A stretch of DNA of 64,000 bases from Nocardia fluminea (lineage in GTDB: Bacteria > Actinomycetota > Actinomycetes > Mycobacteriales > Mycobacteriaceae): positions 62,001 to 126,000 of the forward strand of contig NZ_PJMW01000004.1 of assembly GCF_002846365.1 (NCBI RefSeq), written 5' to 3'. This document shows positions 44,905-53,952 of the stretch, one piece after another (position 1 is the stretch's first letter; every line of letters starts with the position of its first letter). The position numbers and the translations under genes are program-made. Under the pieces are notes generated by a model that did not search any database, was not told the origin of the DNA, and saw nothing but the letters and a program-made list of their open reading frames with translations.

Positions 44905-44911
44905 TGGGGTA

Positions 44912-45535
44912 ATGCCTACCGTTTCGTCGATCCTCGCGCGAATACTCGAAAAGCCCGTCACCGACGGGGAGAAGCTGCTCGACAGTGCGCTGTCGGCGTT
45001 TCTGGACTTCGGGATCAAGCGCACGAGCATGGGCGAGATCGCGCGCCGGGCCGGCATCAGCCCGGCCACCCTCTACCGGCGCTACGAATCCAAGAACGAG
45101 CTGGTCGAAGCCGTGGGCGTGCGTGAGGCGCAGCGCTACGTGTCCGATATCGACGAGCGAGTTCGCGCGGTCACCGAACCCGGCGACCAGCTCGTCGAGA
45201 TCTTCGTCGCCTTCGTCACCACCATCGCGGGCAATGAACTGCTGCGCCGGTTGCTCAGCACCGAGCCGGAGATCATCCTGCCCCGGCTCACCACCGACGC
45301 CGGGCCGATCCTCGCCGTCGGACGCGCGTATCTGGCCGAAAAGCTGCGCGAGCTCCAGGCCAGCGCGCCGGTGCCCGAATTCGATCCCGATCTGGTCGCC
45401 GAGGTCATGGCACGGCTCGCGCTGTCGCTGGCGCTGACCCCCGACGGGCTCATCCCGCTCGACGACGCGGAAGCCGGACGGGAGTTCGCGCGGCGCACGC
45501 TGCTACCGATGGTCGGTCTCCGCGACATCCACTGA
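44912..45535 (+). CDS. TetR/AcrR-family regulator
   Basis: A 207-residue repressor. The helix-turn-helix is at about residues 22-68 (GEIARRAGISPATLYRRYESKNELVEAV). The helical ligand domain follows. ATG 44912 is six bases after GATAAT, so it may be leaderless. The long open frame upstream to 44645 is not part of the protein. Its last 33 bases overlap the 3' end of the convergent DNA methyltransferase gene. Target and ligand unknown. Confidence 0.88.
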   Translation: MPTVSSILARILEKPVTDGEKLLDSALSAFLDFGIKRTSMGEIARRAGISPATLYRRYESKNELVEAVGVREAQRYVSDIDERVRAVTEPGDQLVEIFVAFVTTIAGNELLRRLLSTEPEIILPRLTTDAGPILAVGRAYLAEKLRELQASAPVPEFDPDLVAEVMARLALSLALTPDGLIPLDDAEAGREFARRTLLPMVGLRDIH

Positions 45536-47287
45536 GACCCCGAACGCCTCGGCCACCACTTCGTCGATGCCCGAATCAGCCACCGGTACACCGTCTTCCA
45601 GCAGTGCCCGCACCCTTCGCACGACCTCACCCGCCGTCGGGCAGCCGGGATCGGGCACCGGCAGCCGCGCCACGTACTGGGTGATCCAGCGGCGCCGGCC
45701 CGAGTACAGCCGGTTGCCGCAGACGGCGTCGTAGAACCGCAGTCCCAGTGCCGAATTCGCCACGCCCATCAGCAGATACGCCAGATCGTCGGCCGCGCGG
45801 CCCGCACCGAGATCGGTGAGCGAGATCCAGTAACAGTCACCGTTGACGACCGCGCCGGACCGATCGAGGGCGAACCGAGGACGTTCACTGATGTCGGGGA
45901 ACACCAGTTTCGGCGCGCCCCACAGATGGGGGCGCTGTGGAACCCAGATCTCGAACCACTTCCGGCCACCGTCGAGTACGTAACGCCGGGCCGACAGAGC
46001 TTGCTCATGGGACTGGAGATAAGCGGCGGCACAGGGGAACTCGGCCAGATCGATCGGAGTGCGGCGCGGCTGCAACAGATCGTAGGGGTAGAGCACCTTC
46101 GTGCCGCGTGCCATCGCGACTCGCCAGGGTTGCAGATCGTGGTGGGTGATCAACTCCCGCAGCAGTTCCGGCTCCGGCGTCGGGTCCATCTGATCCCACC
46201 GGTCGGAGATGAACACCCGATCGGCCGTCGTCTTGATCCCCACCCTGATCCGGGCGGCCTCCCCGAACGAGCGCCAGGTGCGATCGGCGATCCGGCCGAG
46301 CCAGTGATCGACCGAGGGGCGCGACATGCGCCACGCCGTGTCACCGTGACGGTCTGAGCGGATACCGTCGTCGACCGGACCGCTCGCCGTAAGCGGTGCC
46401 GTCACCGTGGACACCGGTTGCGGCGAGCGCACGTCTTCCACCGGCTTTCGGACCACCGCGTCGCCTGTCGCCAGCACCCCGACCTCGACCGCGAACACCC
46501 GCCCCCCGGCGCCGACGCGGCAGGCGGCCTCGCCTGCCAGTGCGTCGAAAAGCTCGGTGACGCAGTCGGGTTCGACCCCCTGCTCCTCGTAGACCGAGAC
46601 ATAGCGGCACCCGGGTGGGCCGGTAGCGCGCAGCGCGACAGTGATCGCGGGCAGCACCGCGGCGGCGAAGAGCTTGGTGTCACCGAGGTCGTAGAGCTCC
46701 ACCGGCGTCAGTTCGTCGGTGAGAATGCGGCGCAGGTTCGATCCGGCCCGCGTGGTGAGAAAGCGGTTGGCACAGAGCAATCCGAGCACGCCCCCGGCGG
46801 TCAGCAGCCGCGGCGCGACGGCGACGAAGGGATGGGTGAGGTCGATCCGCCCGCGCAGCCCGAACTGTTTGCTCAGCAGCTGCGCGGTCTCGCCGCCCAG
46901 CTGCTGGGTCCGGACATACGGCGGATTGCTGATGATCAAGTCGAACGAACCGTCGGCCAGATGAGCCGCGGCCGCCAGGAAATCGCCGCCACGGCCGTCT
47001 ATTTCGACGCCGAGCGCGGCGGCCCGGTCGGCGGTTTCGGCGACAGCTCGTCGATCCAGGTCATATCCGGTCAGCTGGACCGCCATATCCGGTGCGCTCG
47101 ACGCGATTTCCCGGTGCACCGCCAGTAACAGCTCGCCGTCCCCGCACGCCGGGTCGAGCACGCGCAGCACCCCGGCGCGCGGGGTGTAGCGCAACGCCCG
47201 GCGCGCCAGGAACCGCGCGAGCTCCGGTGGCGTGTAGTGCCTGCCGTGCCGTTTGCGCTCCTGCGCGTCGCGGGCCTGCAAAGCCAT
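45503..47287 (-). CDS. TaqI/Eco57I-type N6-adenine DNA methyltransferase (orphan)
   Basis: A 594-residue gamma-class adenine methyltransferase. The SAM motif is DPACGDGELL (45-54), motif IV is NPPY (121-124), and the N-terminal GRHYTPPELARFLARRAL is typical of stand-alone type II/IIG methylases. The C-terminal half resembles the TaqI specificity domain (FYDAVCGNRLYSGRRRWITQY), with a variable target-recognition stretch at ~300-480. No PD-(D/E)XK, HNH or other nuclease motif is seen in it or in adjacent genes, so it appears solitary. ATG 47287 starts it. The frame stays open far upstream, but that part is antisense to the vWA gene. Confidence 0.85.
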   Translation of the reverse strand: MALQARDAQERKRHGRHYTPPELARFLARRALRYTPRAGVLRVLDPACGDGELLLAVHREIASSAPDMAVQLTGYDLDRRAVAETADRAAALGVEIDGRGGDFLAAAAHLADGSFDLIISNPPYVRTQQLGGETAQLLSKQFGLRGRIDLTHPFVAVAPRLLTAGGVLGLLCANRFLTTRAGSNLRRILTDELTPVELYDLGDTKLFAAAVLPAITVALRATGPPGCRYVSVYEEQGVEPDCVTELFDALAGEAACRVGAGGRVFAVEVGVLATGDAVVRKPVEDVRSPQPVSTVTAPLTASGPVDDGIRSDRHGDTAWRMSRPSVDHWLGRIADRTWRSFGEAARIRVGIKTTADRVFISDRWDQMDPTPEPELLRELITHHDLQPWRVAMARGTKVLYPYDLLQPRRTPIDLAEFPCAAAYLQSHEQALSARRYVLDGGRKWFEIWVPQRPHLWGAPKLVFPDISERPRFALDRSGAVVNGDCYWISLTDLGAGRAADDLAYLLMGVANSALGLRFYDAVCGNRLYSGRRRWITQYVARLPVPDPGCPTAGEVVRRVRALLEDGVPVADSGIDEVVAEAFGVSVDVAETDHR

Positions 47288-47482
47288 GCGGTCGATTGTG
47301 CCCCGGAACCGCCTCGATGCACCGCAGGCGCGAGCCAGGCCACAACGCGTGGCTCTCACCTGTGTGAATCCGACCGAGTGTTTAAAACAGTGGTTTGCGC
47401 CACTTGCCAAGGGGGTAGAGCGAGCAGTGGGCGATAGGTAACGTCTGTCCGGTTTCACCCCGCTGCACCGAAGCCGAGGACG

Positions 47483-49318
47483 ATGCCGAGACTCAGCCCG
47501 CTGACCGCCGCACTCACCGTCGTAGCCCTTGCCGTGCTGCCCGCGTCCTGTGCGGCCGTCGCGCAGGCCGACCCCGGCCGGTACGCACCGACCATGCTCA
47601 TCCTCGACGCCTCCGGCTCTATGGAACGTCCGGATCAGGGCGGCACCATGCTGGATTCGGCGAAGCGGGCCGTGCGCGCGTTCGTCGCCTCGGCGCCCGC
47701 CGAGTCCTCGGTCGGACTCACCACCTACGGCACCGGCACCAGCAACGCGGAGGCGGACAAGGCAGCAGGGTGCCGCGACGTCCAGGTTTTGCGGCAGCCG
47801 ACCACCCTCGACAAGGCCGCCCTCATCGCCGCCGTCGACGGTATCCACGCGCGCGGCTGGACCCCGATGGGCACCGCGCTGCGTCAAGCCGCCGACGCAC
47901 TGCCCGATTCCGGGCCGCGGTCGATCGTGCTCGTCTCCGACGGTGACGACACCTGTTCGCCGCCGGACCCGTGCGAGGTGGCCAGGGAGCTGAAGCAGCA
48001 AGGTCTCGACCTGATCGTGCATGCGATCGGGTTCGCCGTCGACGACAAGGCACGCGCCCAGCTCACGTGCACGGCCCAGGCCACCGGCGGCACCTACAGC
48101 GATGCCGCCGATGGCGCCGCGCTGGAACGCATTCTGCCGCGGGTGAGTTCGGCAGCGCTGCGCAACTATCAGGCCACCGGCACGCCCATCACCGGCACCG
48201 ACGAATACCGGACCGCCCCGGTCGCGAAGCCCGGCCAGTACCTCGACACCATCGGTCAGCAGCAGAAACGCCTGTACGCGGTCGACGTGCCCGCCGGTGC
48301 CACCGCCTACTTCACCGGGATCGTCTCGTTCCCGCGGGCCAGGGGCGTGTCCATGACCGAGGACATGAACGCGCTGGAACTGCGCGTCTTCGGCCGCGAC
48401 GGCGTCGACTGCAATATTCGGGAGCGCGAACTCGAGACCAGGGCCAGCGACGGCGTCGCACTCACCGTCGCCAAGACCTTCGAGGGTGCGACCGAGGAAC
48501 CCACCAGCGGCGATTCCGCCCAGTGCAAGGGCGGCGGCCGCTACTACTTCGAGCTGAACTGGGATCTGGTGGCCAAGGGCTCGCCCGCGCGGCTGCCGAT
48601 GGAAATTCTCGTCGGCATCGAACCCGGGGTCACCGATCCCGGACCGGCCGCGGTGAGCACCCCGGTCACCTTCACCGATCCGGCCGGGACCGCTCGACCG
48701 ATGAGCGGCGGCGGCTCGTTCACGGCCGCCGCCACCCTGCCCGGCAGCGGCAACTACACCGACACCCTCCAGTCGGGTGAGTACGTCTTCTACCGCGTGC
48801 GCCTCGACTGGGGACAGGGACTGGCCTACCGCGTGCGGTTCGCCGAGACCGGCGGCGCGAACAGCACCGCGGCGTCGAATGTGGAGACCGCCCTGTATTC
48901 GCCGCTCGGTCGCGAAATCGACTCCGACACCACCGTTTACACCGGCAGGTCGAGCGCCGAACTCGTCCTGGCGTCGGTGCCGGTCCGGTATGCCAATCGG
49001 GATCAGTCCGATGCACAGGTGCAGCGGCAGGCGGTGGCCGGCTGGCACTACATCGCCGTCAAGCTCGGCATCCCCATGGGCGCGGACGCGCTGCCGCCCG
49101 CACCGATACAGCTCGACGTCACCGTATCGGGCGCGGCGGAACCCGGGCCGACCTATGTGGGCACCAGCGCTCAGCCGGAAGCCGAACAGCCTGTCGCCGT
49201 GGGCGGTCCGGCGGCCGTCGCCCGGCCGTGGGCCTTGTACGTCCTGATCGGGGCGGGCGTGGCCTTGGTCGTCGGCATCGGTACGGCGATCGTGGTCGTC
49301 GGTCGGCGACGCGACTGA
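47483..49318 (+). CDS. Exported von Willebrand factor A-domain protein, C-terminally anchored
   Basis: A 611-residue surface protein. The signal peptide is residues 1-30 (an LPASC lipobox-like site precedes AVAQA). The vWA domain starts at ~35 with an intact metal-ion site DASGSM and later TTYGTG and VSDGDDTC. Several cysteines suggest disulphides. About 350 residues of beta-rich sequence follow, then one transmembrane helix (about 586-607) and a short RRRD tail. Likely a binding or scaffold protein on the cell surface. It is divergent from the methyltransferase with a 195-base gap. Confidence 0.85.
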   Translation: MPRLSPLTAALTVVALAVLPASCAAVAQADPGRYAPTMLILDASGSMERPDQGGTMLDSAKRAVRAFVASAPAESSVGLTTYGTGTSNAEADKAAGCRDVQVLRQPTTLDKAALIAAVDGIHARGWTPMGTALRQAADALPDSGPRSIVLVSDGDDTCSPPDPCEVARELKQQGLDLIVHAIGFAVDDKARAQLTCTAQATGGTYSDAADGAALERILPRVSSAALRNYQATGTPITGTDEYRTAPVAKPGQYLDTIGQQQKRLYAVDVPAGATAYFTGIVSFPRARGVSMTEDMNALELRVFGRDGVDCNIRERELETRASDGVALTVAKTFEGATEEPTSGDSAQCKGGGRYYFELNWDLVAKGSPARLPMEILVGIEPGVTDPGPAAVSTPVTFTDPAGTARPMSGGGSFTAAATLPGSGNYTDTLQSGEYVFYRVRLDWGQGLAYRVRFAETGGANSTAASNVETALYSPLGREIDSDTTVYTGRSSAELVLASVPVRYANRDQSDAQVQRQAVAGWHYIAVKLGIPMGADALPPAPIQLDVTVSGAAEPGPTYVGTSAQPEAEQPVAVGGPAAVARPWALYVLIGAGVALVVGIGTAIVVVGRRRD

Positions 49319-49371
49319 ATACGGCGCCGGCACTCGATTTCGTGGTGCCTGCGGGTTCCGCGGTGGTGACC

Positions 49372-49406
49372 GAACTGCTAAGTTAGTCTCAAAATGAGAC
49401 CAGTTC
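49372..49406. promoter_or_regulatory. Palindromic operator candidate before the nitroreductase gene
   Basis: GTCTCA-AAA-TGAGAC (49386-49400) lies inside wider arms GAACTG (49372-49377) and CAGTTC (49401-49406). It is 32 bases upstream of the nitroreductase start, in the promoter. A dimeric regulator probably binds here. The HxlR protein encoded convergently downstream is one candidate. Confidence 0.5.
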
Positions 49407-49431
49407 TACGCAAACTTCAGGGAGCCGCGCG

Positions 49432-50127
49432 ATGGCGCAGACCGACCACGACAGCAGCGATTTCGCGACCCTCCAGCGGCTGGCCGGCGAACGCTGGTCC
49501 TGCCGCCAGTTCACCGCCGAACAGGTCGACCGCGCGACCATCGAACAGCTGCTGACGCTCGCCCAGCGCACGCCGTCGTGGTGCAACACCCAGCCCTGGC
49601 AGGTGGTGGTCACCGCGGGCGAAGGCACCGAACGGTTCCGCAAGGAACTGCTCGACCACATCCGAACGGCGGGCAACACACCGGATTTCGAGTTCCCCGC
49701 CGCGTACGAGGGCGTCTACAAGGACCGTCGCCGTGCCTGCGGGTTCCAGCTCTACGACAGTGTCGGCATCGTCAAGGGCGACCACGAGAAGACCATGCGC
49801 CAGATGGTGCGCAACTTCGAGTTCTTCGACGCACCGCACGTCGCCATCGTCACCTCCGAAGCCGACCTCGGCATCTACGGCGCCATCGACTGCGGCCTCT
49901 GGCTCGAGAACTTCCTCCTGGGCGCCCAAGCCCTCGGCCTCGGTGCCGCACCCCAGGCCGCCCTGGCCTCCTACGCGCCGTTCATCCGCGACTACTTCGC
50001 GATTCCCGACACCCGCAAGGTCGTCTTCGGTGTCTCCTTCGGCCACCCCGACACCAGCCACCCCATCAACACGTTCCGTACCGCTCGCGCCCCCCTCGAA
50101 GAGCAGGTCACCTGGCACACGTCCTGA
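49432..50127 (+). CDS. Nitroreductase-family flavoprotein
   Basis: A 231-residue FMN-dependent NAD(P)H oxidoreductase. RWSCRQFTAEQV gives the FMN phosphate-binding arginines, QRTPSWCNTQPW is the conserved FMN-contacting segment, and GLGAAPQAAL is near the C-terminus. The family reduces nitroaromatics, quinones and related compounds; the real substrate is unknown. It is preceded by a palindromic operator candidate and followed by a convergent HxlR regulator 21 bases away. Confidence 0.9.
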   Translation: MAQTDHDSSDFATLQRLAGERWSCRQFTAEQVDRATIEQLLTLAQRTPSWCNTQPWQVVVTAGEGTERFRKELLDHIRTAGNTPDFEFPAAYEGVYKDRRRACGFQLYDSVGIVKGDHEKTMRQMVRNFEFFDAPHVAIVTSEADLGIYGAIDCGLWLENFLLGAQALGLGAAPQAALASYAPFIRDYFAIPDTRKVVFGVSFGHPDTSHPINTFRTARAPLEEQVTWHTS

Positions 50128-50148
50128 CCGGCGGATCACCGCGCCAGG

Positions 50149-50613
50149 TCAGGCAGGGCGCGACGCGGAGCTCATCCCGGGACCGGCTTGCGGCTCGACG
50201 TCGCGCGCGGTGATCTCCGCCGCGCACTCATCGCACGTCAGACGCGCGTGCGCCTCCCCCGCGCACCCACGATGCCGGTACTCCACCGGCGGCCCGTCCG
50301 GCGCCATGTAGGCATCCCCCCAGTCGCGGATCGCCATCAGCACGGGGTAGATGGCATGCCCCTTCTCGGTGAGGCGATACTCCTCGTACGCGCCGTCATC
50401 AGCCGGTCGTTTCACCAGAATCTCGTGCTCGACCAACCGTTCCAGACGATCCCGCAACCGGCTCCGCGAAATCCCCAGCGCACCCTGAAACGCGTTGAAC
50501 CGCCGCACCCCGGCAAAGCTGTACTTCAAGATCAGCAACGTCCAGCGATCACCGAAGATCACCAGCGGCCGCGTGATAGAGCACGGGAAGTCTGCGAGTT
50601 CCTCATAGCGCAC
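50149..50613 (-). CDS. HxlR-family winged-helix regulator
   Basis: A 154-residue HxlR protein: CSITRPLVIFGDRWTLLILKY is the family opening, SRSRLRDRLERLVEHEIL the recognition region and EYRLTEKGHAIYPVL the wing. The C-terminal tail contains HRGCAGEAH and CDECAAEI, whose Cys and His residues could bind metal or sense thiol oxidation, as in some HxlR proteins. Convergent with the nitroreductase and likely linked to it. Confidence 0.88.
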   Translation of the reverse strand: MRYEELADFPCSITRPLVIFGDRWTLLILKYSFAGVRRFNAFQGALGISRSRLRDRLERLVEHEILVKRPADDGAYEEYRLTEKGHAIYPVLMAIRDWGDAYMAPDGPPVEYRHRGCAGEAHARLTCDECAAEITARDVEPQAGPGMSSASRPA

Positions 50614-50696
50614 CCTGCCATTATCCCCCCGAGGGGCGCAGGTAGCGGCACTGTCGACAGGTCCGCCCCCGAGCAGCCGCCTGACCCACAGAAACC

Positions 50697-50727
50697 TCGG
50701 GCCCCGGAAGGATCTCCCGGGGCCCGA
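50697..50727 (-). terminator. Terminator of the fabD-acpM-kas-accD6 operon
   Basis: An 11-bp GC stem (50697-50707 with 50717-50727), followed on the minus strand by GGTTTCT, 21 bases after the accD6 stop. Confidence 0.8.
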
Positions 50728-50748
50728 AGCGTGTTGTGTCAGTTCAGA

Positions 50749-52179
50749 TCACAGTGGAATGTTCTTGTGGTGGCTCTTGCGGGCCGGGGCCGAGGCGAGG
50801 GCCGCGGCGATGATGCTGCGGGTTTTGGCGGGGTCGATGACCTCGTCCACCACGCCGATGGCGACGGCGCGTTCGACGCCGCCCGCGAGCTGCTCGTGTT
50901 CGGCGGTGAGGCGCTCGTGGAGGGCCTCGCGCTCGGATTCGGGGGCGGCCGCGAGTGCCTTCTTGTGCAGGATGCCGACGGCGGCCTTGGCGCCCATGAC
51001 GGCGACTTCGGAGCCGGGCCAGGCGTAGACGGCGGTGGCGCCGAGGGAACGGGCGTTCATCGCGATGTAGGCGCCGCCGTAGATCTTGCGGGTCACCAGG
51101 GTGACGCGCGGGACGCGGGCTTCGGCGAAGGCGTGCAGCAGCTTCGCGCCGCGGCGGACCACGCCCTCGAGTTCCTGGCCGACGCCGGGCAGATAGCCGG
51201 GGACGTCGGTGACCACGACCAGCGGGATGCCGAACGCGTCGCACAGCCGCACGAAACGTGAAGCCTTCTCGGCACTTTCGGAGTTGAGGCAACCGCCGAG
51301 GCGCAGCGGGTTGTTGGCCAGGACGCCGACGGTGCGCCCGCCGAGACGACCGAGACCGGTGACCATGCTGCGGGCGTATCCACCCTGCAGTTCCTCGAAC
51401 GAGGACTCACCGTCGACGTTGTCGAGCAGCTCGTGCAGGATCGGCTTCACGTCGTAGGCGCGCTTGGCCGACTCGGGCAGCATCGCCTTGAGATCGACAT
51501 CGCCGTGCTCGGCCGCGACCAGGTCGAACTCGCCCTGCTCGGCGAACATCGACACCAGCCTGCGCGCGCGGTGCATGGCGTCGGCTTCGTCATCGGCGGC
51601 GATGTGGCAGACGCCGGACTTCTTGAAGTGTGTGGTGGGACCACCGAGGGTCTCCATGTCGACGTTCTCGCCGGTCACCGAGCGCACGACATCGGGTCCG
51701 GTGACGAACACGCGGCCCTCCGGCGCCATGATGACCACGTCGGTCAGCGCGGGCCCGTAGGCGGCGCCACCGGCGGCGAAGCCGAGGACCACCGAGATCT
51801 GGGGCACCAGGCCGGACGCGCGAACCATGGCCTCGAAGACCAGGCCCACCGCGTGCAGCGCTTCGACGCCCTCGGCCAGGCGCGCGCCACCGGAGTGCCA
51901 CAGCCCGACGACGGGGACGCCGGATTCGATCGCGGTGTCGATCGCGTCGACGATGTGCTTGCAGCCCTCGACGCCCATCGCGCCACCCATGACGGTGGCG
52001 TCGGAGCAGTAGGCGACGGTGCGGACCCCGTCGACCTCGCCGATCGCGGCGAGCACGCCGGAGCGGTCGCGCGGGTGCAGCGGCAGGACGGTGCCGGGGT
52101 CGAAGAAACGTTGGAGCCGGCCCAGTGGGTCGCGCGGATCGGTGGTGGTGTCTTGAAACGCGGGAGCAATGATGGTCAT
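50749..52179 (-). CDS. accD6: Acyl-CoA carboxylase beta subunit (AccD6)
   Basis: Carboxyltransferase that makes malonyl-CoA (and methylmalonyl-CoA) together with a biotinylated AccA3-type subunit encoded elsewhere. It is 476 residues. The crotonase-like oxyanion regions are GGARLAEGVEAL with FAAGGAAYGPALTD (N-terminal half) and VVTDVPGYLPGVGQELEGVVRRGAKLL with RKIYGGAYIAM (C-terminal half). ATG 52179 has GAAGGAG upstream. It closes the FAS-II operon, as in Mycobacterium, supplying extender units. Confidence 0.95.
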   Translation of the reverse strand: MTIIAPAFQDTTTDPRDPLGRLQRFFDPGTVLPLHPRDRSGVLAAIGEVDGVRTVAYCSDATVMGGAMGVEGCKHIVDAIDTAIESGVPVVGLWHSGGARLAEGVEALHAVGLVFEAMVRASGLVPQISVVLGFAAGGAAYGPALTDVVIMAPEGRVFVTGPDVVRSVTGENVDMETLGGPTTHFKKSGVCHIAADDEADAMHRARRLVSMFAEQGEFDLVAAEHGDVDLKAMLPESAKRAYDVKPILHELLDNVDGESSFEELQGGYARSMVTGLGRLGGRTVGVLANNPLRLGGCLNSESAEKASRFVRLCDAFGIPLVVVTDVPGYLPGVGQELEGVVRRGAKLLHAFAEARVPRVTLVTRKIYGGAYIAMNARSLGATAVYAWPGSEVAVMGAKAAVGILHKKALAAAPESEREALHERLTAEHEQLAGGVERAVAIGVVDEVIDPAKTRSIIAAALASAPARKSHHKNIPL

Positions 52180-52299
52180 CGCGCTCACTCCTTCGTAAAG
52201 ATTGCCGCGACGGCGGCTGCTGTGGCGAACCGCCGGTGGGAGTCGAACCATTCAGTTGGCACGACCCCCACCGGGGATCGGAATGCAGTCGGCGGCGGT

Positions 52300-53556
52300 T
52301 TACGCCCGACCGAAGGCGAGCGCGACGTTGTGCCCACCGAAACCGAAGGAATTGTTGATCGCGTACTCGATTTCCTGGCGACGGGCTTCCCCGTGCACCA
52401 CATCGAGATCGATCTCCGGATCCTGGTTGTCCAGGTTCAGTGTCGGCGGAACAATGCCGTCCCGGATCGCGAGCACCGTGAGGATCGACTCCAGGGCGCC
52501 GACGGCGCCGATCGAGTGACCCAGTGCCGACTTCGGCGCGTACACCGAAGCGTGCTTACCGATCGCCTTGTGGATCGCGTTCGCCTCGGCGGAGTCACCG
52601 ATGGGCGTCGCGGTCGCGTGGGCGTTGATGTGGGTGATGTCGCTCTTGGTCAGACCAGCGGTCTGCATCGCGCGAGTCATCGCCCTGGCCGCACCGGTGC
52701 CCTCGGGATCGGGAGCGACCAGGTGGAACCCGTCGGAAGTGATACCGGCACCCAGCAGACGCGCGTGGATGGTGGCACCGCGCGCCTTGGCGTGCTCTTC
52801 GGTCTCGACGACCATGAGCGCGCCGGCCTCACCGAAGACGAAACCGTCGCGATCCTTGTCGAAGGGACGCGAAGCACCCTTCGGATCGTCGTTGCGGGTA
52901 CTCATCGCGCGCATCATGGAGAACGCCGCGATCGGCACCGAGTCGATGAAGCCCTCGACACCACCGGTGACGACGATGTCGGCGTCACCCATCACGATCA
53001 TCCGCCACGCGTTGGCGATGGCCTCCGAACCCGACGAGCACGCCGAGACCGGAGTGACCACTCCCGCCCTGGCCTTCAGCTCGAGACCGACGACCGCCGA
53101 CGGACCGTTCGGCATGACCATCTGAACAGCCAGCGGCGAGATCTTGCGATAGCCACCGTTCTTCAGCTTGTCGACCGAGTCGATCAGGGCGTCGCCGCCG
53201 CCGAGTCCGGTGCCGATCGCGACGCCGAGACGGTCGTTGTCGACCTCAGGGCTGCCCGCGTTCTTCCACACCTCACGACCGAGAACGGTCGCCAGGCGCT
53301 CGACATACGCCATGCGGCGGATCTCGACCCGGCTCAACAGGGTGTCGGGGCTGACCTTCAGGTGACCGCCGATTCGCACCGGCAGGTCGTATTCCTCGAT
53401 GAAGGAATCCTCGAGAACGTCGATTCCGCTCTCACCGTTGAGGAGTCCCTTCCACGTCGCATCGACATCACCAGCGATCGACGTGGTCGCCGCCATCGAC
53501 GTGACGACGACGTTGGGGAAGTTCCCGTTCAAAGTACTGGGAGCAGGAGTGGTCAA
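52300..53556 (-). CDS. kasA: Beta-ketoacyl-ACP synthase of FAS-II (KasA-like)
   Basis: Extends acyl-AcpM chains in the FAS-II cycle that builds meromycolate chains. It is 418 residues. The Cys-His-His triad is Cys173 (VSACSSG), His313 (INAHATAT) and His347 (ALGHSIG), two residues offset from mycobacterial KasA. Mycobacterium has two tandem synthases (kasA, kasB) between acpM and accD6; here there is one, so it probably covers both chain ranges or a shorter range. The gap to acpM is nine bases. About 120 bases separate it from accD6. Confidence 0.93.
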   Translation of the reverse strand: MTTPAPSTLNGNFPNVVVTSMAATTSIAGDVDATWKGLLNGESGIDVLEDSFIEEYDLPVRIGGHLKVSPDTLLSRVEIRRMAYVERLATVLGREVWKNAGSPEVDNDRLGVAIGTGLGGGDALIDSVDKLKNGGYRKISPLAVQMVMPNGPSAVVGLELKARAGVVTPVSACSSGSEAIANAWRMIVMGDADIVVTGGVEGFIDSVPIAAFSMMRAMSTRNDDPKGASRPFDKDRDGFVFGEAGALMVVETEEHAKARGATIHARLLGAGITSDGFHLVAPDPEGTGAARAMTRAMQTAGLTKSDITHINAHATATPIGDSAEANAIHKAIGKHASVYAPKSALGHSIGAVGALESILTVLAIRDGIVPPTLNLDNQDPEIDLDVVHGEARRQEIEYAINNSFGFGGHNVALAFGRA

Positions 53557-53565
53557 AGTTCGGCC

Positions 53566-53871
53566 CTACTCGCCGGCGCTGTCGAACTTGGCCTTGAGCT
53601 CGGCGGCGACGTCGGCGTTCTCGGCCTCGAGCTTCTGAACGTAAGCGACGGAGTCACCGACAGTCTTCAGGCTGGCCAGATCCTCGTCGGGGATCTTGAC
53701 GCCGTACTTGTCTTCCATCTGCACAGCGATCTCGACCATGGACAGCGAGTCGATGTCCAGGTCGTCGACGAAGGACTTCTCGAGGGTCACCTCGGAGGGT
53801 TCGATACCCGTAACCTCTTCGATGATCTTGCCGAGTTCTTCGACGATCTGTTCCTGGGTCAGAGCGGCCAC
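53566..53871 (-). CDS. acpM: Meromycolate extension acyl carrier protein (AcpM)
   Basis: A 101-residue acyl carrier protein with the phosphopantetheine serine in DLDIDSLSMVEI. It has the ~20-residue C-terminal extension (NADVAAELKAKFDSAGE) characteristic of mycolate-type AcpM compared with ordinary 78-residue ACPs. It carries the growing chain between FAS-II enzymes. It lies between fabD and kas, transcribed with them. Confidence 0.95.
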   Translation of the reverse strand: MAALTQEQIVEELGKIIEEVTGIEPSEVTLEKSFVDDLDIDSLSMVEIAVQMEDKYGVKIPDEDLASLKTVGDSVAYVQKLEAENADVAAELKAKFDSAGE

Positions 53872-53952
53872 TTTGGTGGCTCCCTTCTTGTTTCTATTTG
53901 TAGGGTTCGTGAACGGCCGGCACTTCGCTGTGCACGACCGCCGGGGGGAAAG

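Noticed and set aside
44645..44911. N-terminal extension of the TetR gene
   Set aside because: The TetR helix-turn-helix starts right after ATG 44912, and the extension overlaps a better small frame with its own ribosome site.
47288..49333. N-terminal extension of the DNA methyltransferase frame by about 680 codons
   Set aside because: It is antisense to the vWA gene and lacks protein-like composition. Methyltransferase sequence begins at ATG 47287.
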